Under the pieces are notes generated by a model, which saw nothing but the letters and a program-made list of their open reading frames with translations, was not told the origin of the DNA and searched no databases. From NCBI RefSeq assembly GCF_001612905.1, contig NZ_BDBI01000016.1, forward strand, positions 1-64,000: DNA of 64,000 nucleotides, written 5' to 3'. Shown here one piece after another: positions 44,110-53,055 of the stretch (its first letter is position 1; each line of letters opens with the position of its first letter). The position numbers and the translations under genes are program-made. The DNA is from Nocardia ignorata NBRC 108230 (lineage in GTDB: Bacteria; Actinomycetota; Actinomycetes; Mycobacteriales; Mycobacteriaceae).

Positions 44110-47100
44110 TCAGCGGAAGTCGCGGGACCGGGCGACGATGCGCAGGTCGAGGTGTTCCAGATGCTCGGCGACGAGGCTTGCCACCCCCTCGGCGTTCTGG
44201 ATGCGGCCACGGATGAGCAGGGCGGTCGCGCTCTGGGCCAGGCGCCGGTAACGGGTCCACAGCCCGACCGAGCAGACGACATTGATCATGCCGGTCTCGT
44301 CCTCGAGATTCAGGAAGGTGACACCGGCGGCGGTGGCCGGGCGCTGCCGGTGAGTGACCGCGCCCGCGACGAGGATGCGCGAACCGTCCTCGACGATCAG
44401 CAGGTCGGCGGCGGGCACCACGCCGAGTGAATTCAGGTGGGCGCGAAGGAATTCGGTGGGGTAGGTACCGGGTGAGATACCGGTCGCCCACACGTCGGCG
44501 GCGGCCAGCTCGAGCGCGCTCATGCCAGGCAGTGACGGCGCCTGCGTCACCGCCCCGGTCCCCGGCAGCAGATCGGGCCGCTCCCCCGCCGCCGCACCCG
44601 CCGCCCACAACGCGGCCCGCCGCACACTGCTGCCCCGCCCACCCCGCACCGACCTGCCGCCGTCCACCACGGCCCCACTCGCAGCCGACGACGGATCGGT
44701 GTCGGCCAGCACGTCGAGGGCTCCTGCGGTGGCGAGGGATTCCGCTTGGGCGACAGTCAATCCCACTCGCGCGGTGAGGTCGAGCATCGAGGTGTAGGGG
44801 CCGTGTTCGGTGCGTTCGGTGACGAGGCGTTCGGCGAGGTCGTCGCCGATGTGGCGGACGGCGGCCAGGCCGAGGCGCACCTCGGTGCCCGCGTTCTCCA
44901 GGGTGGGTTCGGCGCGGCTGGCGTTGATGTCGGGACCGTGCACGAGCACGCCGTGGCGGCGGGCATCGGCGACCAGCGACTGCGGTGAGTAGAACCCCAT
45001 CGGCTGGGCGCGCAGCAGCCCGGCGCAGAACGCGGCCGGGTGGTGCAGCTTGAACCACGACGAATAGAACACCAGCGCGGCGAAGCTCTGCGAATGGCTT
45101 TCGGGGAAACCGAAATTGGCGAAGGCGTAGAGCTTTTCGTAGATGCGGTCGGCGAGGTCGCCGGTGATGCCGTGCAGCTCGCGCATGCCCTGGTAGAGAC
45201 GGCTCTTGAGCCGTTCCATCTTCTCCGGTGAGCGTTTGGAGCCCATGGCGCGGCGCAGCTGGTCGGCTTCGGCGGCGCTGAAACCGGCGACATCGATGGC
45301 CATCTGCATCAGCTGCTCCTGGAACAGCGGGATGCCGAGGGTGCGCGACAGCGAGTTCTCCAGCGCCGGGTGGTCGCAGACCGGGGGCTCCTTGCCGTTA
45401 CGCCTGCGGATGTAGGGGTGCACCGACCCGCCCTGGATGGGCCCCGGCCGGATGAGGGCCACCTCGACCACCAGGTCGTAGAACTCGCGCGGCTTCAACC
45501 GCGGCAGGGTCGCCATCTGCGCGCGCGATTCCACCTGGAACACCCCGATCGAATCGGCGCGCTGCAGCATCTCGTAGACGGCCGGTTCGGTGAGGTCGAG
45601 GGCGTGCAGTTCCACCTGCTCGCCCTTGTGCTCACGCACCAGGTCGATCATGTAGTGCAGGGCCGAGAGCATGCCGAGGCCGAGCAGGTCGAACTTCACC
45701 AGGCCGACCGCCGCACAGTCGTCCTTGTCCCACTGCAGCACGCTGCGGCCTGCCATGCGCGCCCATTCCACCGGGCACACATCGGCGATGGGGCGATCAC
45801 AGATCACCATGCCGCCGGAGTGGATGCCCAGATGCCGTGGCAGACCGTCGAGTTCGCCTGCGAGCTCGAGCACGGCGTCGGGGATATCGGTGCCGGTCTC
45901 CTGGCTCACCCCGGACCAGCGGCTCACCTGCTTGCTCCACGCATCCTGCTGACCGGGCGAAAAGCCGAGCGCCCGGGCGGCATCGCGCACGGCCGACTTG
46001 CCGCGATAAGTGATCACATTCGCCACCTGAGCCGCGTAGTCACGGCCGTACTTGGCGTAGACGTGCTGGATGGCCTCTTCGCGCCGGTCGGATTCGATGT
46101 CGACGTCGATGTCGGGTGGGCCGTCGCGTTCGGGTGAGAGGAACCGCTCGAACAGCAGGTTGTTGGCGACCGGATCGACATTGGTGATGCCGATGGCGAA
46201 GCAGACCGCGGAATTGGCCGCGGACCCACGGCCCTGGCACAGGATGTCGTTGTGCTTGCAGAACTCGACGATGTCGTGCACGACAAGGAAGTAGCCGGGG
46301 AACTCCAGTTGCCGGATCACCGCGAGTTCGTGCTCGATCTGCTTGTACGCCTCGGGGTTGCGTTCGGGAGATCCGTATCGGTCGGCGGCGCCGCGGTAGG
46401 TGATCTCACGGAGCCAGGAGTTCTCGTCGTGGCCCGGGGGCACCTCGAACGGTGGCAGTCTCGGCGCGATCAAGCCGAGATCGAAGGCGCATTCGCGGGC
46501 CAGCGCCGCCGCGTTGGTCACCGCGTGCGGGTATGCCGTGAACAGCCGCGCCATCTCCGCGCCCGAGCGCAGGTGGGCGCCGCCGGTGGGCGCCAGCCAG
46601 CCGGCCATCTCGTCGAGGCTGCTGCGGGCGCGGATCGCAGCAAGGGCCATGGCCCGGCGGCGCTGAGCGGGCGCGGCGAAATGCGCACCGGTGGTGGCCA
46701 GCACGGGCAGCCCGAGCCGGTCGGCGAGGGCTACCAGGTAGCCGTTGCGTTCGTCGTCGGTGGCGATGCCGTGGTGGGTGAGTTCCACGCTCACCCGGTC
46801 GGTGCCGAAGCGTTCGACCAGATCCCGCAGGGCCGCTTCAGCTTCGGGCAGGTCGGTGTCGCCCGCGAGCAGGTCTTGTTCGAGGGCGGTGCGCAGGTGC
46901 CCCTTGCGGCAGCCGGTGAGGATGTGCCAGTGCCCGCTCGCCGCAGCGGTGAGTGTGTCGAGGTCGTAGCGCAGGACGCCCTTCTCCCCCGCCGCCATGT
47001 GTGCCGCCGCCATTTCCCGCGAGAGGCGGCGGTAACCCTCTTGCCCCCTGGCCAGGATCAGCAAGTGTGGGCCCTTCGGGTCGGGAAAACCCGTGCGGGG

Positions 47101-47703
47101 CGTCGAATCCGGGGCAGCACCGTGACCGCTCCTAGCCTGCGATAGGTCTGCGTGGCGCAGCAGCCCCGCGTCGGCCGGATCGGTCGCCGGGCGGCGACCC
47201 GTCGACGCGCGGCCCCTGCCGAGATCGCGCGGATCGCCGATCTCGCGCAGCCCGCCGCGCGGAACAGTACGGCGCCGGACCGCATCCCCTCGGCCCGGCG
47301 CCGCCTCCGCATCGGTTCCCAGTGACAGTTCGGCACCGAAAACCGTTGGCATTCCCCATTCCCTGGCCGCCTCGGCGAACCGGACGGTCCCGTAGAAACC
47401 GTTGTGGTCGGTGAGCGCGAGCGCCTCGAGGCCGAGCCGCACCGCCTCCTCCACCAGCTCCTCGGGCGGACTCGCGCCGTCGAGGAAGCTGTAGGCCGAG
47501 TGGGCGTGCAGCTCGGCGTAGGGCACCGCCGGGCCCGCCGGGAGTTCCAGTTCGGGAGCACGGTATTCGCCGCGTTTGCGCGACCAGGCCGGGCTGTCGC
47601 CCCCATCGCCCGGGTGCATCTCCTCGGCCGGGCGGGCACTCGGTTTGCCCGAGAGCACCCGTTCCAGCTCCGACCAGGTCGGCGGCCCGTTGCTCCAACC
47701 CAC
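44110..47703 (-). CDS. dnaE2: Error-prone DNA polymerase III alpha subunit DnaE2
   Basis: This 1197-aa C-family polymerase copies past DNA damage together with ImuA' and ImuB and is the source of induced mutation in mycobacteria. The N-terminal PHP domain starts AELHAHSAYSFLDGASPPEELVEEA. The polymerase core has DIDVDIESDRREEAIQHVYAKYGRDYAAQVANVITYR and PIQGGSVHPYIRRRNG. The C-terminal OB region has FLNLEDETGMINVVCSVGLW. It is longer than usual (about 1080) because of an Arg/Gly/Ala-rich insert of about 70 aa near residues 132-205 in the PHP domain. The GTG start is 50 bp after the helical-protein gene, which carries the LexA-type box. Confidence 0.95.
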   Translation of the reverse strand: MGWSNGPPTWSELERVLSGKPSARPAEEMHPGDGGDSPAWSRKRGEYRAPELELPAGPAVPYAELHAHSAYSFLDGASPPEELVEEAVRLGLEALALTDHNGFYGTVRFAEAAREWGMPTVFGAELSLGTDAEAAPGRGDAVRRRTVPRGGLREIGDPRDLGRGRASTGRRPATDPADAGLLRHADLSQARSGHGAAPDSTPRTGFPDPKGPHLLILARGQEGYRRLSREMAAAHMAAGEKGVLRYDLDTLTAAASGHWHILTGCRKGHLRTALEQDLLAGDTDLPEAEAALRDLVERFGTDRVSVELTHHGIATDDERNGYLVALADRLGLPVLATTGAHFAAPAQRRRAMALAAIRARSSLDEMAGWLAPTGGAHLRSGAEMARLFTAYPHAVTNAAALARECAFDLGLIAPRLPPFEVPPGHDENSWLREITYRGAADRYGSPERNPEAYKQIEHELAVIRQLEFPGYFLVVHDIVEFCKHNDILCQGRGSAANSAVCFAIGITNVDPVANNLLFERFLSPERDGPPDIDVDIESDRREEAIQHVYAKYGRDYAAQVANVITYRGKSAVRDAARALGFSPGQQDAWSKQVSRWSGVSQETGTDIPDAVLELAGELDGLPRHLGIHSGGMVICDRPIADVCPVEWARMAGRSVLQWDKDDCAAVGLVKFDLLGLGMLSALHYMIDLVREHKGEQVELHALDLTEPAVYEMLQRADSIGVFQVESRAQMATLPRLKPREFYDLVVEVALIRPGPIQGGSVHPYIRRRNGKEPPVCDHPALENSLSRTLGIPLFQEQLMQMAIDVAGFSAAEADQLRRAMGSKRSPEKMERLKSRLYQGMRELHGITGDLADRIYEKLYAFANFGFPESHSQSFAALVFYSSWFKLHHPAAFCAGLLRAQPMGFYSPQSLVADARRHGVLVHGPDINASRAEPTLENAGTEVRLGLAAVRHIGDDLAERLVTERTEHGPYTSMLDLTARVGLTVAQAESLATAGALDVLADTDPSSAASGAVVDGGRSVRGGRGSSVRRAALWAAGAAAGERPDLLPGTGAVTQAPSLPGMSALELAAADVWATGISPGTYPTEFLRAHLNSLGVVPAADLLIVEDGSRILVAGAVTHRQRPATAAGVTFLNLEDETGMINVVCSVGLWTRYRRLAQSATALLIRGRIQNAEGVASLVAEHLEHLDLRIVARSRDFR

Positions 47704-47753
47704 GCACCCGCTCCTCTCCCTACCCCCTCACCTCGATTGCCCTGCCCGACACC

Positions 47754-48209
47754 TCAATTCGCAGGCAACCGCTCCATCGACTGCGACTCCAGCGCCGCCT
47801 CCACATGGGCCAGACCCGCCCGGATCACCGCGCCGTAGGCATCGTTGGCGAGCACGTCCAGGTGGCCACGGGCGATGGTCAGCTGCATGCGCGCCATGTC
47901 GAAATCACCTACCCGGCGGTGACTGTCGGCCAGATTCAGGTACAGCGAGGGCAGGAATCCGCGCAGCCCCTCGTCCAGCGGGATGCCCGGCCCGAACACC
48001 GCGGCCAGGGCCCGCTGATCCCACAGCAACGCACCCTCGGGTAGTTCCTGCACATCGGCAAGGTGATGTGCCACCACGCAGCGATGCAACGGGTCGCCGC
48101 CCTCCCCTAGTTCGTCCCAGAGCCGGGTCAGCGCCGCGCGCGCCGCCGCCGGGTCGAATCCGCCGAGCCGCACCGCGGCATAGATGTCCGCCATCCGATC
48201 GTCCGCCAT
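47754..48209 (-). CDS. Helical (TPR-like) protein in the dnaE2 operon
   Basis: The 151-aa cytoplasmic protein is predicted all-helical: FDPAAARAALTRLWDELGE, LHRCVVAHHLADVQ, GFLPSLYLNLADSHRRVGDFDMARMQLTIARGHLDVL. The last segment reads like a tetratricopeptide pair. No enzyme motif is visible. It is 50 bp upstream of dnaE2 on the same strand. The LexA-type box at 48253-48268 lies 44 bp before its start, so it should be induced with dnaE2 after DNA damage. A role as a polymerase partner is only an inference from position. Confidence 0.7.
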   Translation of the reverse strand: MADDRMADIYAAVRLGGFDPAAARAALTRLWDELGEGGDPLHRCVVAHHLADVQELPEGALLWDQRALAAVFGPGIPLDEGLRGFLPSLYLNLADSHRRVGDFDMARMQLTIARGHLDVLANDAYGAVIRAGLAHVEAALESQSMERLPAN

Positions 48210-48252
48210 GCCCCCAGTATCGCACATACGTTCGAATATCCACCAGAGGCGT

Positions 48253-48268
48253 TCGAACATATTTTCGA
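48253..48268. promoter_or_regulatory. LexA-type SOS box upstream of the dnaE2 operon
   Basis: TCGAACATATTTTCGA matches the actinobacterial SOS box TCGAAC-N4-GTTCGA at 11 of 12 fixed bases. A further GTTCGAA half lies at 48229-48235. It lies 44 bp upstream of the helical-protein gene and 87 bp from the divergent SDR start. Confidence 0.75.
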
Positions 48269-48290
48269 GTTTCTCACAAGTCTGGTCGCA

Positions 48291-48312
48291 TAACTTACTT
48301 TGAAGTAAGTTA
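48291..48312. promoter_or_regulatory. Perfect 10-2-10 palindrome upstream of SDR gene
   Basis: TAACTTACTT (48291-48300) and AAGTAAGTTA (48303-48312) are perfectly complementary with only TG between them. It ends 15 bp before the AAAGGAG of the SDR gene. It is a strong operator candidate for a TetR-like or similar dimer encoded elsewhere; it is unrelated to the LexA box 22 bp away. Confidence 0.7.
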
Positions 48313-48339
48313 GAGGGAGCGAGCTGCAAAGGAGCAGTG

Positions 48340-49290
48340 ATGTCCCAGGTTTCCCCGAAGAACCGGCGCGATCTCACCGGAAGGCACGTGGTGATCACCG
48401 GCGCGTCCTCCGGCATCGGACGTGCCGCCGCCCTCGCCGTGGCCGACAAAGGCGCCGTCGTCCTGCTGCTGGCGCGCCGCGGCGACGAGCTGGCCCAGGT
48501 GGTCGACGAGATCCGCGCGGCGGGCGGGCAGGCGCACGGCTACCAGTGCGATGTGACCGACGCCGAATCCGTCGAATCGACCGTCAAGACCATCCTCGAC
48601 CAGCACGATCACGTCGACATGCTGGTCAACAACGCGGGCCGGTCCATCCGCCGCGCCATCCATCGTTCCACCGACCGCCTGCACGACTACGAGCGCACCA
48701 TGGCGGTCAACTACTTCGGCGCGCTGCGGATGACCATGGCGTTGCTGCCGCAGATGCGCGAACGCGGCTTCGGCCACATCGTCAACATCTCCAGCGCGGG
48801 CGTGCAGGTGGCGACGCCGCGCTTCTCCGCCTACCTCGCCAGCAAGGCGGCGCTGGACAAGTTCACCGAGGTGGCGGCCGTCGAAACCCTCGCCGACGGT
48901 GTCACTTTCACCACCATCCACATGCCGCTCGTGCGCACACCCATGATCGCCCCGACCGGCGAACAGGGTCCCGCCGAATCACCGGAATGGGCCGCGGCCA
49001 CCATCGTCCGCGCCCTCACCGAACGCCCCAAACGCATCGACGTCCCCCTCGGCACCCTCGCCGAGTACGGCGCCCTGTTCACCCCCAAACTCCGCGACCG
49101 CATCCTGCACCGCTACTACCGCGCCATCCCGGATTCCCCCGCGGCCAAGGGCGAGGCGAGCACCCCCGACCCCGCACCCCCGGCACCGCAGCCGGAGCCG
49201 GAGCCGGAGCCGAGGAAATCCCCCGTCCGCACCGCCGCAGGCGCCGCCGTCCGCCGTGCCGCCCGCTGGGTCCCCGGCACCCACTGGTAG
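48340..49290 (+). CDS. Short-chain dehydrogenase with Pro-rich C-terminal tail
   Basis: The 316-aa SDR carries the cofactor motif ITGASSGIGRAAAL (residues 19-32), NNAGRS, the Ser in NISSAGVQ and YLASK with catalytic Tyr and Lys. After the catalytic domain (about 260 aa) comes a tail rich in Pro and Glu (PEPEPEPRK) and a basic end. The ATG has AAAGGAG 5 bp upstream. It is similar in layout to mycobacterial SDRs acting on lipids, but the substrate is unknown. It shares its promoter region with the SOS-controlled unit on the other strand. Confidence 0.87.
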   Translation: MSQVSPKNRRDLTGRHVVITGASSGIGRAAALAVADKGAVVLLLARRGDELAQVVDEIRAAGGQAHGYQCDVTDAESVESTVKTILDQHDHVDMLVNNAGRSIRRAIHRSTDRLHDYERTMAVNYFGALRMTMALLPQMRERGFGHIVNISSAGVQVATPRFSAYLASKAALDKFTEVAAVETLADGVTFTTIHMPLVRTPMIAPTGEQGPAESPEWAAATIVRALTERPKRIDVPLGTLAEYGALFTPKLRDRILHRYYRAIPDSPAAKGEASTPDPAPPAPQPEPEPEPRKSPVRTAAGAAVRRAARWVPGTHW

Positions 49291-49354
49291 CCGTTTCGAG
49301 ATCACCACGCTCTGGTGGCGGCGTTTCCCGAGAAAGGACCTTGGTGCGCTTGGG

Positions 49355-50266
49355 TCAGAGGGTGGGGAGTTGTTCGATGGATACCGGTTCGAGGTAGCCG
49401 GCGGGTTTGGGTTTGGCGTTGCAGCTGGCCTGGCGGGGTGGGGCGGAGGCGGTGCGGGTGGTCACGCGCCAGCGGCGGCCGTCGCGGTGGGTGACGACGG
49501 CGGCGCCCGCGAGGGTCGGGTCGTGCGTGGGGGTGGGGTCGAGGGCGACGGTGAGGGCGTCGGCGGGGGCCTGGACCTGTTCGCGGACAGCGACTTCGGC
49601 GAGCTGGGCGATCGGCGGATAGCAGCTGCGGCCACGCAGGCCGGTGAGGGAGACCTCGCCGGTGTCGGCGGCGGCGAGCAGGTCGCGGGCGGCGGGGATG
49701 TCGACGCGGCCGTAGGTGAGGCCCGACGGGAGCAGGACGACAGCGGGGGCGAACCGGTGGCCGCCGGTGTGGGACGCCTCCCAGACGCGGCCGGGCTGTT
49801 CGGCGGCCAAGGCTGCGGCGATCGGGCGGCCGAGGCGGGCGCAGCACTGGTCGCGTTTGCCGTGGGCGCAGACCAGGACGATCGGATCGTCCACCGGCAC
49901 ATCGATTTCCGGTGCGGGCCCGTCCACCAGGTGCAGATCGATATCGAAAAGCTCACGCAGGTCGGTGATCTCGAACCGCACACACCACGAGCCCTCGGGC
50001 CGCGCACTGGCCAGCAGCACCGTGCGTGTGCCGGTGAACTCGTAGCGTCCAGGTCGGCGGATCAAGGTGGGGCGCACCTTCGCCGCCGACGTGCGCGCGG
50101 CCAACTCGGCGGTGATCTCCGGTCCGAGCACCTCGTCACCCAGCACATCGCGCCCCCACGCCCCGGGATGCTCGATACACAGCCACCCCGTGGCGTGCAC
50201 CGCCGTACCGAGCAGCGGAAGGTCGGCGGCGGCCGCCGAACACACCATGCCCTCGAACGGATTCAT
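49355..50266 (-). CDS. Sucrase/ferredoxin-like family protein
   Basis: The 303-aa protein belongs to the sucrase/ferredoxin-like (thioredoxin-like 2Fe-2S) family. The motif VCAHGKRDQCCARLGRPIA near residues 122-140 provides Cys ligands, and SHTGGHRFAPAVVLLPSGLTYG is the second signature. An early Cys pair may complete the set. It is cytoplasmic. AAGGAGG precedes the ATG at 50266. It lies downstream of imuB by 136 bp on the same strand. A mutasome role is not implied; the family's electron-transfer partner is unknown. Confidence 0.85.
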   Translation of the reverse strand: MNPFEGMVCSAAAADLPLLGTAVHATGWLCIEHPGAWGRDVLGDEVLGPEITAELAARTSAAKVRPTLIRRPGRYEFTGTRTVLLASARPEGSWCVRFEITDLRELFDIDLHLVDGPAPEIDVPVDDPIVLVCAHGKRDQCCARLGRPIAAALAAEQPGRVWEASHTGGHRFAPAVVLLPSGLTYGRVDIPAARDLLAAADTGEVSLTGLRGRSCYPPIAQLAEVAVREQVQAPADALTVALDPTPTHDPTLAGAAVVTHRDGRRWRVTTRTASAPPRQASCNAKPKPAGYLEPVSIEQLPTL

Positions 50267-50402
50267 CACCGCGCCTCCTTCCTCGCTCGCCGGGTCGGTC
50301 CCTGACCGGAGTTCACTGTAGAGGCGCCCGGCAGTGCACGGTTCACACCCTCGCTGAGCAGCGGTGACAGCGAAGCGTCCACGACCGAGGGATCGCGCGG
50401 TG

Positions 50403-51974
50403 CTACTCGTAGACCCCCTCGGCATGCCAGTTCTGCTCGTCGTGGACCAGCAGGACCGCGCGGATCTCGGTGGGGCGGGCGTCGAGCTGGACCTGGACGC
50501 GGACGGCCGTGGTCGCGTGTTCGGCGGCGGACCACCAGCGTTCCACGACCGGCCAGGGTCCTGCCCAGCCGAGCAGGGACCACTGTTTGCGGCCCCAGCG
50601 CAGGATCGCGGGGTCGGCGGTGAACAGGCCACGGTCGGTGACGCCGACCTCGGTGCCGTCGGCGGCGGTCAGGTGGACGGTCGGGCGGTGCAGCAGGAGC
50701 AGGGTGGGGGCCGGTTCGGGGAGGCGGCCGGGCCACGGGTGGGCGGGGTCGGCACTCGGGGTGAGTTCGTCACCGAGGGCGATCATGGTGATGCGTTCGG
50801 CGGGGCCACGGCCGCCGCTGAGCACACCGATGCGCACCGCTTCACCGCCGAGCAGACCCTGCACCCGCACCAGCGCGCGCCTGGCGCGTTCGGTCTGTTC
50901 CCCCTCACCGCCCCACAGACCCAGCTGCAACGCGCCCGAGGCGACCACCTCGACCGGTTCCAGGGTGAGCGCGACGATGGGACCGGTGGGGCGGGCGCGA
51001 TGGGTGAGCCAGCCGTCGAGTTGCCAGCGGACCCGGTCGGCGGTGTCGGGCGGGGTGAGCGGGCGCGCGCAACGCCAGATCCTGGTGAGTTCCTCGCCGG
51101 TCTCGGTGCGGGCGGTGACGGCGAGCCGGGTGCACGACACCCCCGCCGCCGACAGGGCCGCGTGCAGGCGGGTGGCCAGCTGCCTGCCCGCAAAGGCGGC
51201 CGCGTCGACCCGGTCGATGGGCGGGTCGCAGGCCAGCTCGACGGTCAGTTCCGGGGCAGGTCTGCGCGCCGAAGGCGGGCGTTCCGGGAGGGCGCGCGCC
51301 ATGCGATGGGCGTGCGCGGCGTCGGCACCGAACCTCGACGTCACCTCGGCGGGCGCGAGCAGGGCGAAGTCGCCGATGCGGCGTAAACCCAAACGGTGCA
51401 ACAGGTCCGTGAGGTCGGCGCGTTCCGGTGCGGCCAGGCTCGGTTCGGCCGCGAGCTCGGACACGGGCAGCGACGCGAGGTAGCGCGCGCCCTCCCCCGG
51501 CTCGACGATCGCGCCGCGTCTGGCCGCGATGACCGCCGTCGACATGGCATCGGCGATCCCGATCTGCGCTTCGGCGCCTGCCACCGCGACCGCGTCGATC
51601 AACCGTTCCGCCGCCGCCTCCTCGGACCCGAAATATCGTGTGACACCCCGCGCCCCGAGCACGATCAACCCCGGCCGCAACACCTCGACCCCCGGCACGG
51701 TGGCATCGACAGCCGCGACCACCGGTTCGAACAGCCGCGCATCCCGATCCGGATCATCCTGGGCTACAACGAGTTCCGGACAGCACCCTTGTGCGTCCCG
51801 CCTGCGCATCCCACGCCGCACCCCCTCGGCCCGCGCGATCGCCGAACACGCGACAACCCGGTTCCCGCGCAACACCGCGATCGGCCGCTGCGCCGCCACC
51901 CCCATCCCGGCCGCCGCAGCCACGGCAGGCCAATCCGGGCACCACACCGCGACCACCCGGTCAGCGCGCCTCAC
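50403..51974 (-). CDS. imuB: ImuB, catalytically inactive Y-family polymerase-like protein
   Basis: The 523-aa protein has the DinB/Y-family fold: VVAVWCPDWPAVAAAAG at the start, then RVVACSAIARAEGVRRGMRRRDAQGCCPEL and VEVLRPGLIVLGARGVTRYFG. The metal-binding acidic residues of active Y polymerases are absent in both places, as known for ImuB, which acts as a hub for DnaE2, ImuA' and the beta clamp. The GTG at 51974 is chosen from the conserved N-terminus; an in-frame GTG at 52010 is possible. It follows imuA' by 137 bp. Confidence 0.9.
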   Translation of the reverse strand: MRRADRVVAVWCPDWPAVAAAAGMGVAAQRPIAVLRGNRVVACSAIARAEGVRRGMRRRDAQGCCPELVVAQDDPDRDARLFEPVVAAVDATVPGVEVLRPGLIVLGARGVTRYFGSEEAAAERLIDAVAVAGAEAQIGIADAMSTAVIAARRGAIVEPGEGARYLASLPVSELAAEPSLAAPERADLTDLLHRLGLRRIGDFALLAPAEVTSRFGADAAHAHRMARALPERPPSARRPAPELTVELACDPPIDRVDAAAFAGRQLATRLHAALSAAGVSCTRLAVTARTETGEELTRIWRCARPLTPPDTADRVRWQLDGWLTHRARPTGPIVALTLEPVEVVASGALQLGLWGGEGEQTERARRALVRVQGLLGGEAVRIGVLSGGRGPAERITMIALGDELTPSADPAHPWPGRLPEPAPTLLLLHRPTVHLTAADGTEVGVTDRGLFTADPAILRWGRKQWSLLGWAGPWPVVERWWSAAEHATTAVRVQVQLDARPTEIRAVLLVHDEQNWHAEGVYE

Positions 51975-52111
51975 AACACCCCCCGACCACACGGCCCCGC
52001 CCCACACCACGATCCCCGCGGACGGCGGTCGATCGCGCCCGGTCGAGGGGCGCGGGGTGCGCGATGGAGGTGCTCATGCCCATCGCGCGAAGGAGGGCAA
52101 CGGACGCGGGG

Positions 52112-52867
52112 TCACGACACGGCCTCGCGTAAGGCGGTCACTTCGGTTGGGCGGGCGACGTTCTCGCGGGCCAGCCATTCGGTGCGACCCGCGCGGGCGC
52201 ACAGGTCCATGCGGCCCTGGCGGGGTGGACCCGCCTTGGCGCTGACGCGCACGTCGAGGCAGACCGAGCGCAGGCGACCGCGGCCGGGGCCCAGTCCGTC
52301 GTAACCGGCGACGCGGGTGTCCAGGCGCAGCGCCGGGTTGGTCCACTCACCGCCCGCGACGACGAGAGTGGTGCCACGGTTGCGGGCGCGGGCGGCGAGC
52401 ACGCGGCAGCGAGCCGGGGGGACGGCGAGACCGTGCAGGCCGAGGACCACCAGGTCCAGGCCGTCGAGCAGGACCGCGGCCACCTCGGCGGGGTCGGGAC
52501 CCGGGTCGGGGACGACGGCGAGCCGTGACAGCTGCGCACCCATCTCGGCGGCGGCCAGCAAACCGAGCCGCGGCAGCCCGACCACGGCCGCGTGGCCACC
52601 GCCCGCGGTGACCGAGGCGAGCAGACCGGTGAGCAGCGAGTGCGCACCGGAGTAGGCGACCACCGAACCCTTCGGCAGTCCGCCGTCGGGAAGCAGGTCG
52701 GCCAACGGCGCGGGAACGGGCAGCAGATCGCGGCGAAGTGGCTGTTCACGGGGTATATGCGCGGCTACCGACGCACCGCGTCCCGGCACCGAGGCCATCC
52801 GCCTGCGCAACTCGTCGAGCGTGTGCTCGCGCGTGCCCGGCTCGGGCGGCAAACCGTTCGAACCCAT
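52112..52867 (-). CDS. imuA': ImuA', RecA-like mutasome accessory protein
   Basis: The 251-aa protein has a RecA-like core with a degenerate nucleotide loop (GGLPKGSVVAYSGAHSLLTGLLASVTAGGGHAAVVGLPRLGLLAAAEMG) and LLDGLDLVVLGLHG. Its order upstream of imuB identifies it as ImuA'. In mycobacteria it binds ImuB and is needed for induced mutagenesis. I use the ATG at 52867, behind AGGTGG. A LexA-type box lies 87 bp upstream. Confidence 0.88.
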   Translation of the reverse strand: MGSNGLPPEPGTREHTLDELRRRMASVPGRGASVAAHIPREQPLRRDLLPVPAPLADLLPDGGLPKGSVVAYSGAHSLLTGLLASVTAGGGHAAVVGLPRLGLLAAAEMGAQLSRLAVVPDPGPDPAEVAAVLLDGLDLVVLGLHGLAVPPARCRVLAARARNRGTTLVVAGGEWTNPALRLDTRVAGYDGLGPGRGRLRSVCLDVRVSAKAGPPRQGRMDLCARAGRTEWLARENVARPTEVTALREAVS

Positions 52868-52953
52868 CAACACCACCTACTTCCACGATGGACCCGCGAG
52901 CGGCGAACCGCTCGTCACTGAAACGACAGCACCGTTCCAGCTATCGATCGTAT

Positions 52954-52969
52954 TCGAATATACGTTCGA
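52954..52969. promoter_or_regulatory. LexA-type SOS box upstream of imuA'-imuB
   Basis: TCGAATATACGTTCGA matches the actinobacterial consensus TCGAAC-N4-GTTCGA at 11 of 12 fixed bases. It lies between imuA' (minus) and the Ser/Thr kinase gene (plus), 87 bp from each start. Confidence 0.85.
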
Positions 52970-53055
52970 TCGCGACCAGCGTGACAGGCGCCCCTGTCCC
53001 TGTCCACAGGGAAGATCCCGGCCAGTCAGCGGCAGATTCGGCTACCCTCGCACCC

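Noticed and set aside
43151..45058. Apparent 635-aa frame joining the DUF4349 lipoprotein to upstream sequence
   Set aside because: The upstream part is antisense-like Arg/Pro-rich sequence inside dnaE2; the lipoprotein has its own ATG, signal peptide and lipobox at 44065.
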